A stretch of 36,124 nucleotides of DNA, from NCBI GenBank assembly GCA_028287395.1, contig JAQBPR010000116.1:1-36124 (forward strand). Direction: 5' to 3'. Of this stretch, positions 21,470 to 30,436 are shown in pieces. Position 1 is the stretch's first letter; every line of letters starts with the position of its first letter. Position numbers and translations under genes: made by a program. Origin of the DNA: Bacilli bacterium (GTDB lineage: Bacteria > Bacillota > Bacilli > Paenibacillales > NBRC-103111). The notes below the pieces were generated by a model, which saw nothing but the letters and a program-made list of their open reading frames with translations, was not told the origin of the DNA and did not search any database.

Positions 21470-21973
21470 TTATTTTCGGCGAAATCTAAAGTTACCATAA
21501 TCAATCACGACAATCCTTCCATTTTTCTTTAAACGCAAGTTTTTATAATTAGGTTTACCCTTACGACTTACAACTTCGTATGGATAAATGCCATAGTTCC
21601 GAAACAAACGTCTCAGTTGGTAAAGTTTCCGTTTATATTTTTTTAAATGAGGGAATTTCCGAGTGTATTTTTTCATTATTACCCAATGATATTTATACTC
21701 ATAATTGGTGATTTCGCCAAGCAGTTTTTTTACTCGAGTTGGGCAAGAATTGAAAGTTATTACTTCTCTCTTATTGCTTTTAATCCCATATTTTGATTTA
21801 GCAATTTTTAAAACGTAGCCATTGCCGAGATCATAGACAACTCTTCTCGCGCCCACTCCGATGATTTTTTCCGCTTTTATTAGAGTTTTATTATTCACGG
21901 AATAGTGATAATTAATTAAAAGCTTAGAGGCGTGTATAAAATTAAAGAACTTCCGTTTTTTATTTATGGGCAT
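21470..21973 (-). CDS. YrzF-like mini protein kinase 1
   Basis: 167 residues. ATG 21973 is chosen because GGAGG lies 8 bases upstream, inside the end of the neighbouring gene (14-base overlap). The protein-kinase N-lobe is readable: glycine loop IIGVGARRVVYDLGNG, VLKIAKS with the ATP-binding Lys, and EVITF with the helix-C Glu. The C-lobe is drastically short: IYPYEVVSRKGKPNYKNLRL replaces the HRD catalytic loop and IVVIDYGNF replaces DFG. Its basic charge is high. B. subtilis YrzF/YrzK are of this type. Activity is uncertain. It is paralogous to the next gene and probably co-transcribed. Confidence 0.7.
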   Translation of the reverse strand: MPINKKRKFFNFIHASKLLINYHYSVNNKTLIKAEKIIGVGARRVVYDLGNGYVLKIAKSKYGIKSNKREVITFNSCPTRVKKLLGEITNYEYKYHWVIMKKYTRKFPHLKKYKRKLYQLRRLFRNYGIYPYEVVSRKGKPNYKNLRLKKNGRIVVIDYGNFRFRRK

Positions 21974-22436
21974 ATTTAAATCCTCCATAATCTATGACCA
22001 CGATCTGTTTATTCCACTTTAAACGCAGATGCTTTAAACGCAGGTTAGGAGTATATGGTTTATCATAACGACCTACACCCTTTGATGGAATGATTCCATT
22101 GTCCAAAAATTTCTTAACTAATTTCATAAGTTCTCTTCTATATATTGGAGAATTGGGAGGGAATTTTTGATCATATTTTTTCATGGTTACCCAGCGATAC
22201 GCCGTGTCGTAATCGATAATTTGCGCAAGATATTTTTTTATAGGTTTCAAAGATGATTCATACATGTTTACTTCCATCTTGTTGCATAGAATTCCTTTTG
22301 TTGATTTTGCTATCTTCAAAACATAGCCGTCACCTAAATCGTATACAACCCGGGTTCCACCAGACCCAATGAGTTTCTTCCCTTTTATTTTCCTTTTCAA
22401 GAACGGATTCATTTTTATCAAGACAACATACCCCAT
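21960..22436 (-). CDS. YrzF-like mini protein kinase 2
   Basis: The start is uncertain: ATG 22436 (158 aa) and ATG 22412 (150 aa) both lack a strong ribosome site. TTG 22478 belongs to a -35 box and is rejected. The kinase-like pattern is LIGSGGTRVVYDLGDGYVLK with KIAKS, EVNMYES, RWVTMKKYD for the hinge, PNLRLKHLRLKWNKQIVVID and a YGGF DFG-equivalent. The catalytic HRD motif is missing; GVGRYDKPYTPNLRL stands at that place and keeps an Asp and an Asn. Paralogous to the 21470 gene over its whole length. Confidence 0.7.
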   Translation of the reverse strand: MGYVVLIKMNPFLKRKIKGKKLIGSGGTRVVYDLGDGYVLKIAKSTKGILCNKMEVNMYESSLKPIKKYLAQIIDYDTAYRWVTMKKYDQKFPPNSPIYRRELMKLVKKFLDNGIIPSKGVGRYDKPYTPNLRLKHLRLKWNKQIVVIDYGGFKYAHK

Positions 22437-22450
22437 TTCACAACAATGTA

Positions 22451-22478
22451 AATTTATTGTAAATTTAGTATATGTCAA
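22451..22478 (-). promoter_or_regulatory. promoter of the mini-kinase pair
   Basis: On the minus strand TTGACA (22478-22473), a 16-base spacer and TAAATT (22456-22451) form a sigma-A-like promoter. It would start transcription just before the first ATG of the mini-kinase gene. Confidence 0.4.
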
Positions 22479-22628
22479 GAACTACGACCTAAACTGGGTA
22501 TTCAAATAGACAGTAAAAAATGGTCTTGAAGTAACAAATAGAATCTAATTTTTATCAGATGCCCAATTATAGAATGTACGGTGTAATGCACATGACGTAT
22601 TCAGAAGAATGAGAATATAAATATAGTA

Positions 22629-22646
22629 GTGCGCACACTATAATGG
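22629..22646 (+). promoter_or_regulatory. -10 box and GTGCGCAC palindrome upstream of the PfkB kinase
   Basis: GTGCGCAC (22629-22636) is a perfect palindrome directly followed by CTATAAT, a good -10 box (about 22639-22644), some 25 bases before the gene start. The overlap suits an operator. No clear -35 is seen. Confidence 0.4.
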
Positions 22647-22669
22647 TATAAGGAGTTGAAATAATTATT

Positions 22670-23626
22670 ATGCCTTCTTCTGTTTTAGTAATAGGAACGA
22701 TTTTTATAGATTGCAAAGGATTCGCCAAGCAGAATTATCATCCATCTACTAGAAATCTGGGTCACATTCAGTTTGTTCACGGTGGAGTAGGAAGAAATGT
22801 GGCTGAGAATCTGGCAAATCTCAATTTAGCGACATTTTTTGTTTCCTCCGTTGATGCCGCTGCAATTGGGAAAGAAGTAGTAGAAAGACTTCAAAAGTCA
22901 AAAGTCAATACCAAATATCTTATCGAGTCTAAACAACTGGGAATGGGCATGTGGCTGGCAATCTTGGACGAGAAAGGCGATTTAGCCGGTTCCATCTCAC
23001 AAATGCCGGATCTTACACTCTTACAAGAATTGATTTCAAGAAAAGGAAAAGAAATGATTCAACAATCCACCCATATTACGCTTGAATTGGATCTTAATTA
23101 TCAAATTGCCCATAGCGTCATCGAGCTAGCCAAAGAAGAAAAGAAACCGATCTACGGCATTCCCGGCAACTTAGACGTGATATTAAATCATAGGGAACTA
23201 TTAGATTATTTAGATTGTTTTATATGCAACAATTTTGAAGCAGATCTATTTTTAGAGCTGGATTTTACGAATTTGAATATCGATCAAAAACAAGAGTCTC
23301 TTATTCATTTTGTTGATCGGAGGGGAATGGGCTCTATGGTGGTTACATTGGGAGAAAAAGGGGCAATCTATTACAATTCCCATACAAAAGAGGTTGGGTA
23401 TCAACCTGTCTTTCCTGTCAAACTTGTTGATTCGAGCGGAGCTGGAGATGCATTCTTTTCAGGTACAGTCATGGGATTAGTAAAGGGGCTATCTTTAAAA
23501 GAAGCGGTGATTTGTGGAACTAAGGTGGCAGGGTGGACCATTGAATCTACTGAAAACACATACTTGGAGCTGCCAATAAAAATAAAACAAGATGAATTTT
23601 TTCGATTACTCAGTCCAACTGTTTAA
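22670..23626 (+). CDS. PfkB-family carbohydrate kinase
   Basis: 318 residues, ATG 22670 with AAGGAG upstream at moderate spacing. PfkB signature 1 region: HGGVGRNVAENLANLNL near 38-54. Signature 2: DSSGAGDAFFSG near 259-270 with the catalytic Asp of GAGD. The first strand is SVLVIGTIFIDCKG. This ribokinase fold phosphorylates sugars or nucleosides; ribokinase, pseudouridine kinase and fructokinase are all possible. The near-N-terminal Asp (FIDCKG) and absence of a pseudouridine-5-phosphate glycosidase gene leave the substrate open. The gene stands alone. No regulator is adjacent. Confidence 0.88.
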   Translation: MPSSVLVIGTIFIDCKGFAKQNYHPSTRNLGHIQFVHGGVGRNVAENLANLNLATFFVSSVDAAAIGKEVVERLQKSKVNTKYLIESKQLGMGMWLAILDEKGDLAGSISQMPDLTLLQELISRKGKEMIQQSTHITLELDLNYQIAHSVIELAKEEKKPIYGIPGNLDVILNHRELLDYLDCFICNNFEADLFLELDFTNLNIDQKQESLIHFVDRRGMGSMVVTLGEKGAIYYNSHTKEVGYQPVFPVKLVDSSGAGDAFFSGTVMGLVKGLSLKEAVICGTKVAGWTIESTENTYLELPIKIKQDEFFRLLSPTV

Positions 23627-23753
23627 ATAAACGCAGATTAGCCACGTATCAATATTTAATTTTATAATAACGAGGTATGCGTCCATGCCAATTAACTCAT
23701 CTGTGCATTTATTACTATGTGGTAATTATTTTTTTTGAGGGGAGAATCTGTAG

Positions 23754-23936
23754 ATGAATACTATTGAGAGGGCTCAACGCAAATTTGGCAAACGGTATAA
23801 AGAAGCTCGGGGAGAATTTAAGAAAGTAAAGGACAAAAGCTTAGGAAAAGGATTAGTAAGATTTATTAGAGGCATCGATCAAATAAACAAAAAACTGAAT
23901 ATAATTAATACAAAAGTAACGAATCTTAGTAAATGA
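23754..23936 (+). CDS. small basic protein, 60 aa
   Basis: ATG 23754 preceded by GAGGGGAGA, so translation is likely. The product is lysine/arginine-rich and predicted helical (RAQRKFGKRYKEARGEFKK), followed by IDQINKKLNIINTKV. There is no signal peptide or membrane segment. The charge suggests nucleic-acid contact or a spore-core/coat role; neither is shown by a motif. A terminator follows within 60 bases, so it is an independent short transcript or the end of the PfkB one. Confidence 0.55.
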   Translation: MNTIERAQRKFGKRYKEARGEFKKVKDKSLGKGLVRFIRGIDQINKKLNIINTKVTNLSK

Positions 23937-23994
23937 GGCAAATGATGATTAAATGATTGAATGGAATCATTTATGCTGCCCATTACCAGTATGG

Positions 23995-24025
23995 GTGTAT
24001 CGCATGATGCGGTACGCTCTTTTTG
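23995..24025 (+). terminator. intrinsic terminator
   Basis: GTGTATCGCAT (23995-24005) pairs with ATGCGGTACGC (24007-24017), allowing G:U pairs, and TCTTTTTG follows. It ends the small basic-protein transcript and separates it from the convergent fabH. Confidence 0.65.
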
Positions 24026-24046
24026 ACTGTAAAAGATTAAGAAAAC

Positions 24047-25021
24047 TCAAACTCTCAAAAGTAAGCCAGCCTGGACTAATCCACCACCGAAACCATAGAT
24101 CAGTACAGTGTCTCCACACTTAACCTTACCTTCACGCAATCCAAGGTCTAAGGCAAGAGGAATCGTAGCCGCAGATGTATTCCCATAGTAAACCATGCTG
24201 TGCAGCGTTTTTTCCAATGGGAATCCACTGCGTTCGCAGATGGATTCAACAATCCGCAGATTAGCGCTGTGTGGAATAAACCAGTCCACTTCGTCTAATG
24301 AGATACAAGCTTTCTGCAAAATTTTCTTCATCCCCACAGGCACAGTACTGACAGCCCATTTGTAGACCTCTCTGCCGTTTTGTACTACTTTCTGGGTGTC
24401 TATTAATTCCATGCCATTCATCTGTTTGGACAGCCCTGTACGATAAAGAAGCGAACCTCCTTCGCCTGACGATGTCATATGATACGCAAGAAAGCCAGAC
24501 TCATGGTCGTCTTGCTCTACAAGCGCAGCCCCTGCACCGTCGCCAAACAAGATACAAGTGGAGCGATCGGTGTAATCGGTTATTTTTGACATCGTATCTG
24601 CTCCGACAACGAGTATTTTACGATGTAATCCCGATGCGATTAAGCCATTTGCAACATGAAGTCCATAGGCGAATCCGGCACAAGTCGCATTTAAATCCAT
24701 CGCCCCCGCATGTTGAATCCCAAGCTGAGCCTGAATTTGAGTGGAAACGGCAGGGAATGGAAAATCCGCTGTATGTGTGCAAACAATGACCAGCTCCACA
24801 TCATCAATGGCTATATTATGTTTCATTTTCATATTATTTACAGCAGCAACACAAAGGTCGCTTGTAAATTCATCAGGACGAGCGATTCTTCGTTCATGAA
24901 TCCCTGTGCGCTGCACAATCCATTCATTGTTCGTATCGACTATTTTCTCTAAATCAAAATTGGTTAATATCCGTTCAGGCACGTAGCTGCCGATGGCGGT
25001 TATTTTTGCGTTGAAACTCAT
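24047..25021 (-). CDS. fabH: 3-oxoacyl-ACP synthase III (KAS III)
   Basis: 324 residues, ATG 25021 after GAGGTGAT. The catalytic triad is present: Cys114 in NATCAGFAYG, His in IPHSANLRI (~252) and Asn in YYGNTSAAT (~282). The usual WIVQRTGI and GDGAGAAL motifs are present. The enzyme starts fatty-acid chains by condensing acyl-CoA with malonyl-ACP; in Bacillales it accepts branched primers. No fabF follows, so it resembles the stand-alone FabHB (YhfB) paralogue. Length fits the family. A FapR-type operator lies 47 bases upstream, so transcription should respond to malonyl-CoA. Confidence 0.93.
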   Translation of the reverse strand: MSFNAKITAIGSYVPERILTNFDLEKIVDTNNEWIVQRTGIHERRIARPDEFTSDLCVAAVNNMKMKHNIAIDDVELVIVCTHTADFPFPAVSTQIQAQLGIQHAGAMDLNATCAGFAYGLHVANGLIASGLHRKILVVGADTMSKITDYTDRSTCILFGDGAGAALVEQDDHESGFLAYHMTSSGEGGSLLYRTGLSKQMNGMELIDTQKVVQNGREVYKWAVSTVPVGMKKILQKACISLDEVDWFIPHSANLRIVESICERSGFPLEKTLHSMVYYGNTSAATIPLALDLGLREGKVKCGDTVLIYGFGGGLVQAGLLLRV

Positions 25022-25067
25022 ATGATCACCTCATCTAATTATGGTATCTGGTTATAAGACTAACTTA

Positions 25068-25082
25068 TAGTATCAGATACTA
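25068..25082. promoter_or_regulatory. FapR-type operator
   Basis: TAGTATCAGATACTA is a perfect 15-base palindrome, flanked by TTA and ATT. It agrees with the FapR binding pattern of Bacillales lipid genes as I remember it (TTAGTACCTGATACTAA-like). It is 47-61 bases upstream of the fabH start, where the promoter should be. Confidence 0.65.
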
Positions 25083-25276
25083 ATTATTATTAAATTTACA
25101 CCAAATTTCTCTGCGAGTCAATAGTTTAAAGCTTGAATCATAATTTGACGCTTAACCAGATACAGTTGATTTCTTAGTAAATTTGGCTTATTTTGCATGC
25201 ACCAATAGTTTCATAGAGAAGATTATGGTAAAATAAAACTTTAGCAGGCTAAGTTTGAAAACATTAGGGGGATAAC

Positions 25277-28200
25277 ATGAGAAACCATCAAATTATGAAG
25301 TTGCTCTCGGTATTAATGATTGTTTGCATAATGTTTACTTCATTTGGTGTCGTATTCGGGGCTACAACCGCAGCTGTGACGGATATTAGCAACCATTGGG
25401 CGAAAACCCAAGTGACCGATTGGATATCGAAAGGCTATATTTCTGGATACGTTGATGGTACATTTAAACCTGACAATACGATTACAAGAGCCGAATTTAT
25501 AAAGTTAATTAACAAATCTTTCGATTTTAAGGAGAAAAAAGCGGATATAAAATATAGCGATGTCAATGTGAAAGATTGGTACTATGAAGAAGTACAAAAA
25601 GCGGCCAAAGAAGGCTACATAACCGGTTACGAGGATGGTTCCATCGGGGCTAATAAACCCATTAGCAGACAAGAGGTTGCCGTGATTATTAGTCGATTAC
25701 TTAAACTGCAGGCTACGGATAATAGCAGTGTGGATGCCTTTAGTGATGCGGATCAAATTGCAGATTGGGGCAAAGACGCCATCGGTGAGGTAGTTGACAA
25801 GAAGATAATGAATGGCTATGCAGCAGATCTATCCTTTAAACCAGGCAATTCGATTAAACGCGCAGAAGCGGTTGTGGCGCTTGACAAAGCGATCCACAAT
25901 CAAGTAATAACATACAGTACAGCGGGAACATTCGGCCCTGCCACTGGATCGCAAACCGTGATTGGCGATTCGGTGATCAACGTAACGGGTGTTAAACTAC
26001 AGAACATGATCATTAACGGAAACCTTTTATTAGATGAAGGGATAGGCAGCGGAGACGCTTACTTAACTAACGTTACGGTAAAAGGAACAACAACCGTAAA
26101 TGGCGGCGGAGAGAACAGTATTCACTTTAGTAACTCTACTCTTTCTGATGTTGTTATTGATAAGAAAGGCGGGACCGTTCGCGTTGTATCTGAAGGCGCG
26201 ACTTCCGTTAATCAAATCACGGTGCACTCCGCAGCAACGGTCGAAGGGTCCGGTGGAAATCTGGTTAATTTCCAAAATGTTATATTATCCGATGATATCC
26301 CAACATCTTCGAAGGTTACGTTGAAAGGCTCGATTGGTAAATTGAATGTGGATGGGACGAGCTTAGATATTCAGATTCCTTCTGGCAATGTAAAAGAAGT
26401 TAATGTAAGTGAAACAGCAACCGGGAATTCTCTGAACATCGGAAAAACTACAAAAATCGATGCGCTTATGCTCGATAGTTCGATAACACAAGTAGGACAA
26501 GGTACGATTACTAGAGCAACATTGAATGACGTTGCCAAAGGCTCTACTTTTGAGAAGCAGCCCTTATCCAAAGTGGACAAACCTGTAGCAGCCGACCCTA
26601 ATTCTGTGCCAGCAGCTACACCAGTTCCCACAGCTACACCAGTACCCGCATCAACTTCAGCGCCAATCATTAAAAGTGTGGTCGCTGCTAATGCGGGGAA
26701 TAATGTTGGACTAGGAATAGGGGATACCTTAACCATCACATTTGATAAAAATACGAATAGAACAGCGCTTAAAGCTGTCAATTTAGGCAGCGTTTTGCTA
26801 GTGAATAATGGACACAGATTGGGCAACAATTTATCAGATGGAAATATCAGCTGGAATTCTGATGGAAATATTCTGACAATTACCTTTAGTAATACAATTG
26901 GAACTACTTTTGCAGTGGGAGATACGATCACTGTCTCGACTTCTGCGAATATTAAAAACAGCACAGGTAATTCGGCTGCAAGCAATTCGGCAAGTGGAGC
27001 AAGCACGGGCAGTTTTTCTTCAGCCCCCTATATTATTAGTATTGTTGCAGCGAATACGGGGAATAACACTGGACTCGGTATTGGAGATACAGTGGCGATT
27101 ACATTTGATCAGAATATGGCTAGAACGGCGATCTCGGCCGCGAATTTAAACACTTGGTTAGTTTTAAGCAACGGACACAGTTTTGGAACCAATTTATCAA
27201 ACGGGGATATTTTCTGGAATGCTACAGGAAATATTTTAACCATTCGGTTTAGCAATATCACTGGGGTTACTTTTACGTTAGGCGATTCTATTACAATATC
27301 AACATCAGAGAATATGAAGGACAGCGGGAATTCAATAGCAGCAAGCAATACTGTGAGTGGATCAAGCACTGGAAACTTCAGTACGGTTATGACGATCACT
27401 AGTATTGTTGCAGCAAACACAGGAAATAATTTGGGTTTGGGGGTGGGTGATTCGGTCACTATTACGTTTAATAAACCGACAAACAAACCGTCACTTACGC
27501 CAACAAATTTGAATTATATGCTGTACAACAGCAGCGGACACAGCTTTGGCACAAACCTGTTGACTACGGATATAGTTTGGACTTCAGCTAGCGTTCTCAC
27601 GATACGTTTTAGTACTACAATTGGGACTACATTTACGGTTGGCGATGCTCTGTATGTATCTGAAGCGTTGAATTTGACAGATAGTACGAATACAGTTTCG
27701 ATGAGCAGCGACTTAAGCGTTGCCAGCACGGGTACTTTTACCATACCACTCGCAATTACAAGTGTTGTTGCAGCGGATACTGGGAATAATTCAGGAGTGG
27801 GTGTAGGTGATACAATTACCATTACATTCAATCAGAATACGAATAAATTGCCCATCAGTGGATATAACTGGACTTCTTATTTATACATCAATAACAGTCA
27901 TAGCTTAGGAACAAGCTTAAGAGATGCAGATTTTGTATGGAACACAGTTGGAAATGTGTTGACGATTACCTTGAGCAGTATTACAGGCACAACATTTACA
28001 GTAGGAGATACCGTGACTGTTATTGCAACTTCTAATATTAGAGATAGTTCATGGGAAACACCGGCGGTGAATACGCCAAGCCCGCCAAGTTCAGGAACCT
28101 TTACTTCGGCTGTTTCAGTTAGTAAAGCAGCTCTGAATGTAGCAATTTCTGCAGCGAATACGGTAATTGCAAATGCTGTTGTCGGAACGGCTGTAGGTCA

Positions 28201-28873
28201 GTATTCTCAAGTCAATAAAGATATTTTGAATACAGCAATTACAACAGCGCAGAATGTGGCCAATAGTTCAGCCAGTTCAAGCAGTATGGAAACAGCAAAA
28301 AATACTTTAAATGCGGCTGTAACCGTATTTCAAAACACAGTGGGAAAGACATCTACCTCTTCATCCAAAACAGCATTGAATTCGGCGATAACCTTGGCGC
28401 AAACAACAAGCGACAATGCAGCGCAAGTAACAATCGAAAATCCCAATGGCAATGTTGGTTCAGATCCCGGGCAATACCCTACGGCAAATTTTAATGCTTT
28501 AAATTTGGCAATAGCAGCAGCGACAGCTGTGGCTGCGAATACAACAGCTAATCAATCTGTAGTTGATGCGGCTAAGAATACCCTGAATGCAGCAGTAGCT
28601 GCATTCAATGCATCAAAAATTCCAACAATCAGAGTGCAGCTGCAGTCCGAATATACTAAATCAAAGACATTAATTGGGAGTGCAACTGTGGGCACCAATA
28701 CGGGGCAAATTCCAATTGAAAATTTTCAAGACGCATTCGATGCATTCAATAGTACAATTATTTCAGTAAAATCTTATTTAGATGATATAAATACAGATGA
28801 TGGAACACTAGAGCTTTGGTTGGAAACATTGAAGGATGCGGAAGCTTCATTCATTACTTTTAAAAATCCTTGA
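25277..28873 (+). CDS. large SLH-anchored surface protein with tandem repeats
   Basis: 1,198 residues, ATG 25277 after AGGGGGA. Signal peptide ~1-29. Three SLH domains (~35-77, 94-137, 155-197) should bind pyruvylated wall polymer. Residues ~205-440 are a regular beta-rich stretch (VINVTGVKLQNMIINGNLLL, repeated short strands) like a beta-solenoid. A Pro/Thr linker follows (PVPTATPVPAST). Four repeats of ~120 residues each begin SVVAANxGNNxGLGIGDT; they start near bases 26676, 27040, 27403 and 27762. The end holds FIVAR-like helical modules (YSQVNKDILNTAITTAQNV and YPTANFNALNLAIAAATAV). No enzyme motif is seen. It probably serves in adhesion or S-layer structure. Confidence 0.85.
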   Translation: MRNHQIMKLLSVLMIVCIMFTSFGVVFGATTAAVTDISNHWAKTQVTDWISKGYISGYVDGTFKPDNTITRAEFIKLINKSFDFKEKKADIKYSDVNVKDWYYEEVQKAAKEGYITGYEDGSIGANKPISRQEVAVIISRLLKLQATDNSSVDAFSDADQIADWGKDAIGEVVDKKIMNGYAADLSFKPGNSIKRAEAVVALDKAIHNQVITYSTAGTFGPATGSQTVIGDSVINVTGVKLQNMIINGNLLLDEGIGSGDAYLTNVTVKGTTTVNGGGENSIHFSNSTLSDVVIDKKGGTVRVVSEGATSVNQITVHSAATVEGSGGNLVNFQNVILSDDIPTSSKVTLKGSIGKLNVDGTSLDIQIPSGNVKEVNVSETATGNSLNIGKTTKIDALMLDSSITQVGQGTITRATLNDVAKGSTFEKQPLSKVDKPVAADPNSVPAATPVPTATPVPASTSAPIIKSVVAANAGNNVGLGIGDTLTITFDKNTNRTALKAVNLGSVLLVNNGHRLGNNLSDGNISWNSDGNILTITFSNTIGTTFAVGDTITVSTSANIKNSTGNSAASNSASGASTGSFSSAPYIISIVAANTGNNTGLGIGDTVAITFDQNMARTAISAANLNTWLVLSNGHSFGTNLSNGDIFWNATGNILTIRFSNITGVTFTLGDSITISTSENMKDSGNSIAASNTVSGSSTGNFSTVMTITSIVAANTGNNLGLGVGDSVTITFNKPTNKPSLTPTNLNYMLYNSSGHSFGTNLLTTDIVWTSASVLTIRFSTTIGTTFTVGDALYVSEALNLTDSTNTVSMSSDLSVASTGTFTIPLAITSVVAADTGNNSGVGVGDTITITFNQNTNKLPISGYNWTSYLYINNSHSLGTSLRDADFVWNTVGNVLTITLSSITGTTFTVGDTVTVIATSNIRDSSWETPAVNTPSPPSSGTFTSAVSVSKAALNVAISAANTVIANAVVGTAVGQYSQVNKDILNTAITTAQNVANSSASSSSMETAKNTLNAAVTVFQNTVGKTSTSSSKTALNSAITLAQTTSDNAAQVTIENPNGNVGSDPGQYPTANFNALNLAIAAATAVAANTTANQSVVDAAKNTLNAAVAAFNASKIPTIRVQLQSEYTKSKTLIGSATVGTNTGQIPIENFQDAFDAFNSTIISVKSYLDDINTDDGTLELWLETLKDAEASFITFKNP

Positions 28874-28885
28874 CGGCATCTAATA

Positions 28886-28920
28886 AAAGCTCCTTCGGCA
28901 ATAGCTGAAGGAGCTTTTTA
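28886..28920. terminator. bidirectional intrinsic terminator
   Basis: AAAGCTCCTTCGGC and GCTGAAGGAGCTTTTT form a long stem with an AATA loop between the SLH gene and the convergent M48 protease. T-runs occur on both strands. Confidence 0.85.
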
Positions 28921-28931
28921 ACTTGCTTATG

Positions 28932-30182
28932 TTATTTTTTCTTAAATTGCTCGAAATAAACAATTCTTTGCTGAATTGTCGGATGGGTGCCGAGAAACCA
29001 TTGTAAGAGCTTAGGCTCCGTGATTGGACTGAGGTTTGCTTTGGCTATTTTCTGAAAAGCTCTGATCGCCGCATCGCCATCTCCAGTCATCTTCATCGCA
29101 TACATGTCCGCTCGGTGTTCCATGATGCGGGACACCGAATTTTCCAATGGATTAAGGAGAAAGCTCGTTAAGGTAATTAATATCAATAGTACAGGTATAG
29201 CTGCAAGGTCTGTAACTCCATGAATACTCCACAAATTCGCGAAACGCATCAAGGTATAATTCAGGATATGAAAACCGAGCCAGAGGAGGATGAAGCTTAA
29301 CAAGATACTAATACCCATTCCCCAAAATATGTGTTTTTCTTTATAATGACCCATCTCATGCGCCATAATGGTGAGAATTTCATCTTTTTGCAGCTTTTGA
29401 AGTGTCGTATCCCAAAGCACGATTCGTGTATTGCTGCCAATTCCGTCGACATATGCATTAATCGCATTTGTCCGCTGAGACATATTAACTTGATACACTT
29501 GATTTGTCGGGATATCAGAACGTGACGCCAATGCCAGTATCTCGCTTTTTAATTCGGAGTTTTGCAATGGTTGAAATTGATTATATAAGGGATCTAAGAC
29601 AACAGGCTGGATAAACGTAACGAATACAACGAGTGGAATCGACGCCACCCAGAACCACAACCACCAACGCTTGGGACTGCGTTTAACAATGGCATAAAAA
29701 ATCCAAAGCATGACGCTGGTGGAAATCCATTCGATTAAAAAATCCTTCAAATGATCGGTGAGCCAATTGCTTATAGTCAAATTTGAAATGCCATAGTGAT
29801 GATCCAATTGAAGTATGAAATAGTCCATAGGCAGGAAAAGCGTGTCAAGTACAAGCAATAAGACGAAGACATAGGCCAATAACTGAACAGCGGAATGACG
29901 ACTTAAGCGTTGCACCTTATCTCGAAACCGCGCAGAACCCCCTAATAGGATGAGCAATAGACCGATTTTCAGCGGAGAGGTCAGAAAAAAAGCCAAGGCG
30001 TGTATTCTTGTTAACCCTTCTCCTTTATCAATTTCTTCTGATGTCATAAAGGTATGTGGGTCAGCAGGCGTTCCGTTGTATTGGGACGAAACAGAAAATA
30101 AGTCTCCTTTCAGCAAATACATACTTATCCCTACGGCATATACAACAAAAACTGCAACACAGACTACAAGAAATTTCCGCAA
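28932..30182 (-). CDS. M48 (Ste24-type) membrane metalloprotease
   Basis: 416 residues, TTG start at 30182 with GAGGAGGG 7 bases upstream; no ATG fits. A Ste24-like N-terminal extension with several membrane segments (about five before residue 200) precedes the catalytic domain. Zinc motif HEMGH lies in IMAHEMGHYKEKH (~278), with the third ligand Glu in MEHRADMYAMK (~358). The lipid-proximal active site of this family cleaves CAAX-type or other membrane substrates. In bacteria the natural targets are mostly unknown. The conserved EDPLYN-type region is present as VLDPLYNQFQPL. The gene is single, between two SLH genes. Confidence 0.9.
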   Translation of the reverse strand: MRKFLVVCVAVFVVYAVGISMYLLKGDLFSVSSQYNGTPADPHTFMTSEEIDKGEGLTRIHALAFFLTSPLKIGLLLILLGGSARFRDKVQRLSRHSAVQLLAYVFVLLLVLDTLFLPMDYFILQLDHHYGISNLTISNWLTDHLKDFLIEWISTSVMLWIFYAIVKRSPKRWWLWFWVASIPLVVFVTFIQPVVLDPLYNQFQPLQNSELKSEILALASRSDIPTNQVYQVNMSQRTNAINAYVDGIGSNTRIVLWDTTLQKLQKDEILTIMAHEMGHYKEKHIFWGMGISILLSFILLWLGFHILNYTLMRFANLWSIHGVTDLAAIPVLLILITLTSFLLNPLENSVSRIMEHRADMYAMKMTGDGDAAIRAFQKIAKANLSPITEPKLLQWFLGTHPTIQQRIVYFEQFKKK

Positions 30183-30185
30183 TCT

Positions 30186-30321
30186 TGACCCTCCTCATGG
30201 TTTCTAATTCACAATACGCTTGGTTTCCACTATGCGCTTTGTCTTTATTGTCCCCTAAATATAACGCAACATGTCCGATATGATCCAGCCCAGTCTTATC
30301 TTTACGAAAAAAGAACCTCAA
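30186..30321 (-). pseudogene. possible NlpC/P60 domain remnant
   Basis: The minus-strand frame just upstream of the M48 start reads FFFRKDKTG-LDHIGHVALYLGDNK and KAHSGNQAY. This resembles the His-containing core of NlpC/P60 hydrolases (compare SHVAIYLGNNK in the 13854 gene). The N-terminal half with the catalytic Cys is absent and there is no ribosome site. It is a likely gene fragment, though chance similarity over 25 residues cannot be ruled out. Confidence 0.35.
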
Positions 30322-30338
30322 CGAGGCTCTTTTTTTTG
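30313..30338 (+). terminator. terminator-like hairpin
   Basis: GAACCTC and GAGGCTC with an AAC loop, one mismatch, precede a run of eight T. No plus-strand gene ends here; it may be the remnant of a lost gene. Confidence 0.4.
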
Positions 30339-30436
30339 ATGTATTATAGTCTATAGGAGACGATGGCGAACCTTTTGGATGCAGAAGGCATTAAATATAA
30401 GTATGGCAGTGATCCAAGAATAATTGAACGGGTCCG

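Noticed and set aside
21395-21490. Short plus-strand peptide frame ending QGYGQLEAPIGCFIFGEI
   Set aside because: A stop lies just upstream, no start or ribosome site is seen, and the end overlaps the mini-kinase gene; probably chance.
26371-27831. Minus-strand hydrophobic frames within the SLH repeat region
   Set aside because: They mirror the repeated Thr/Asn/Ile-rich coding sequence of the plus strand.
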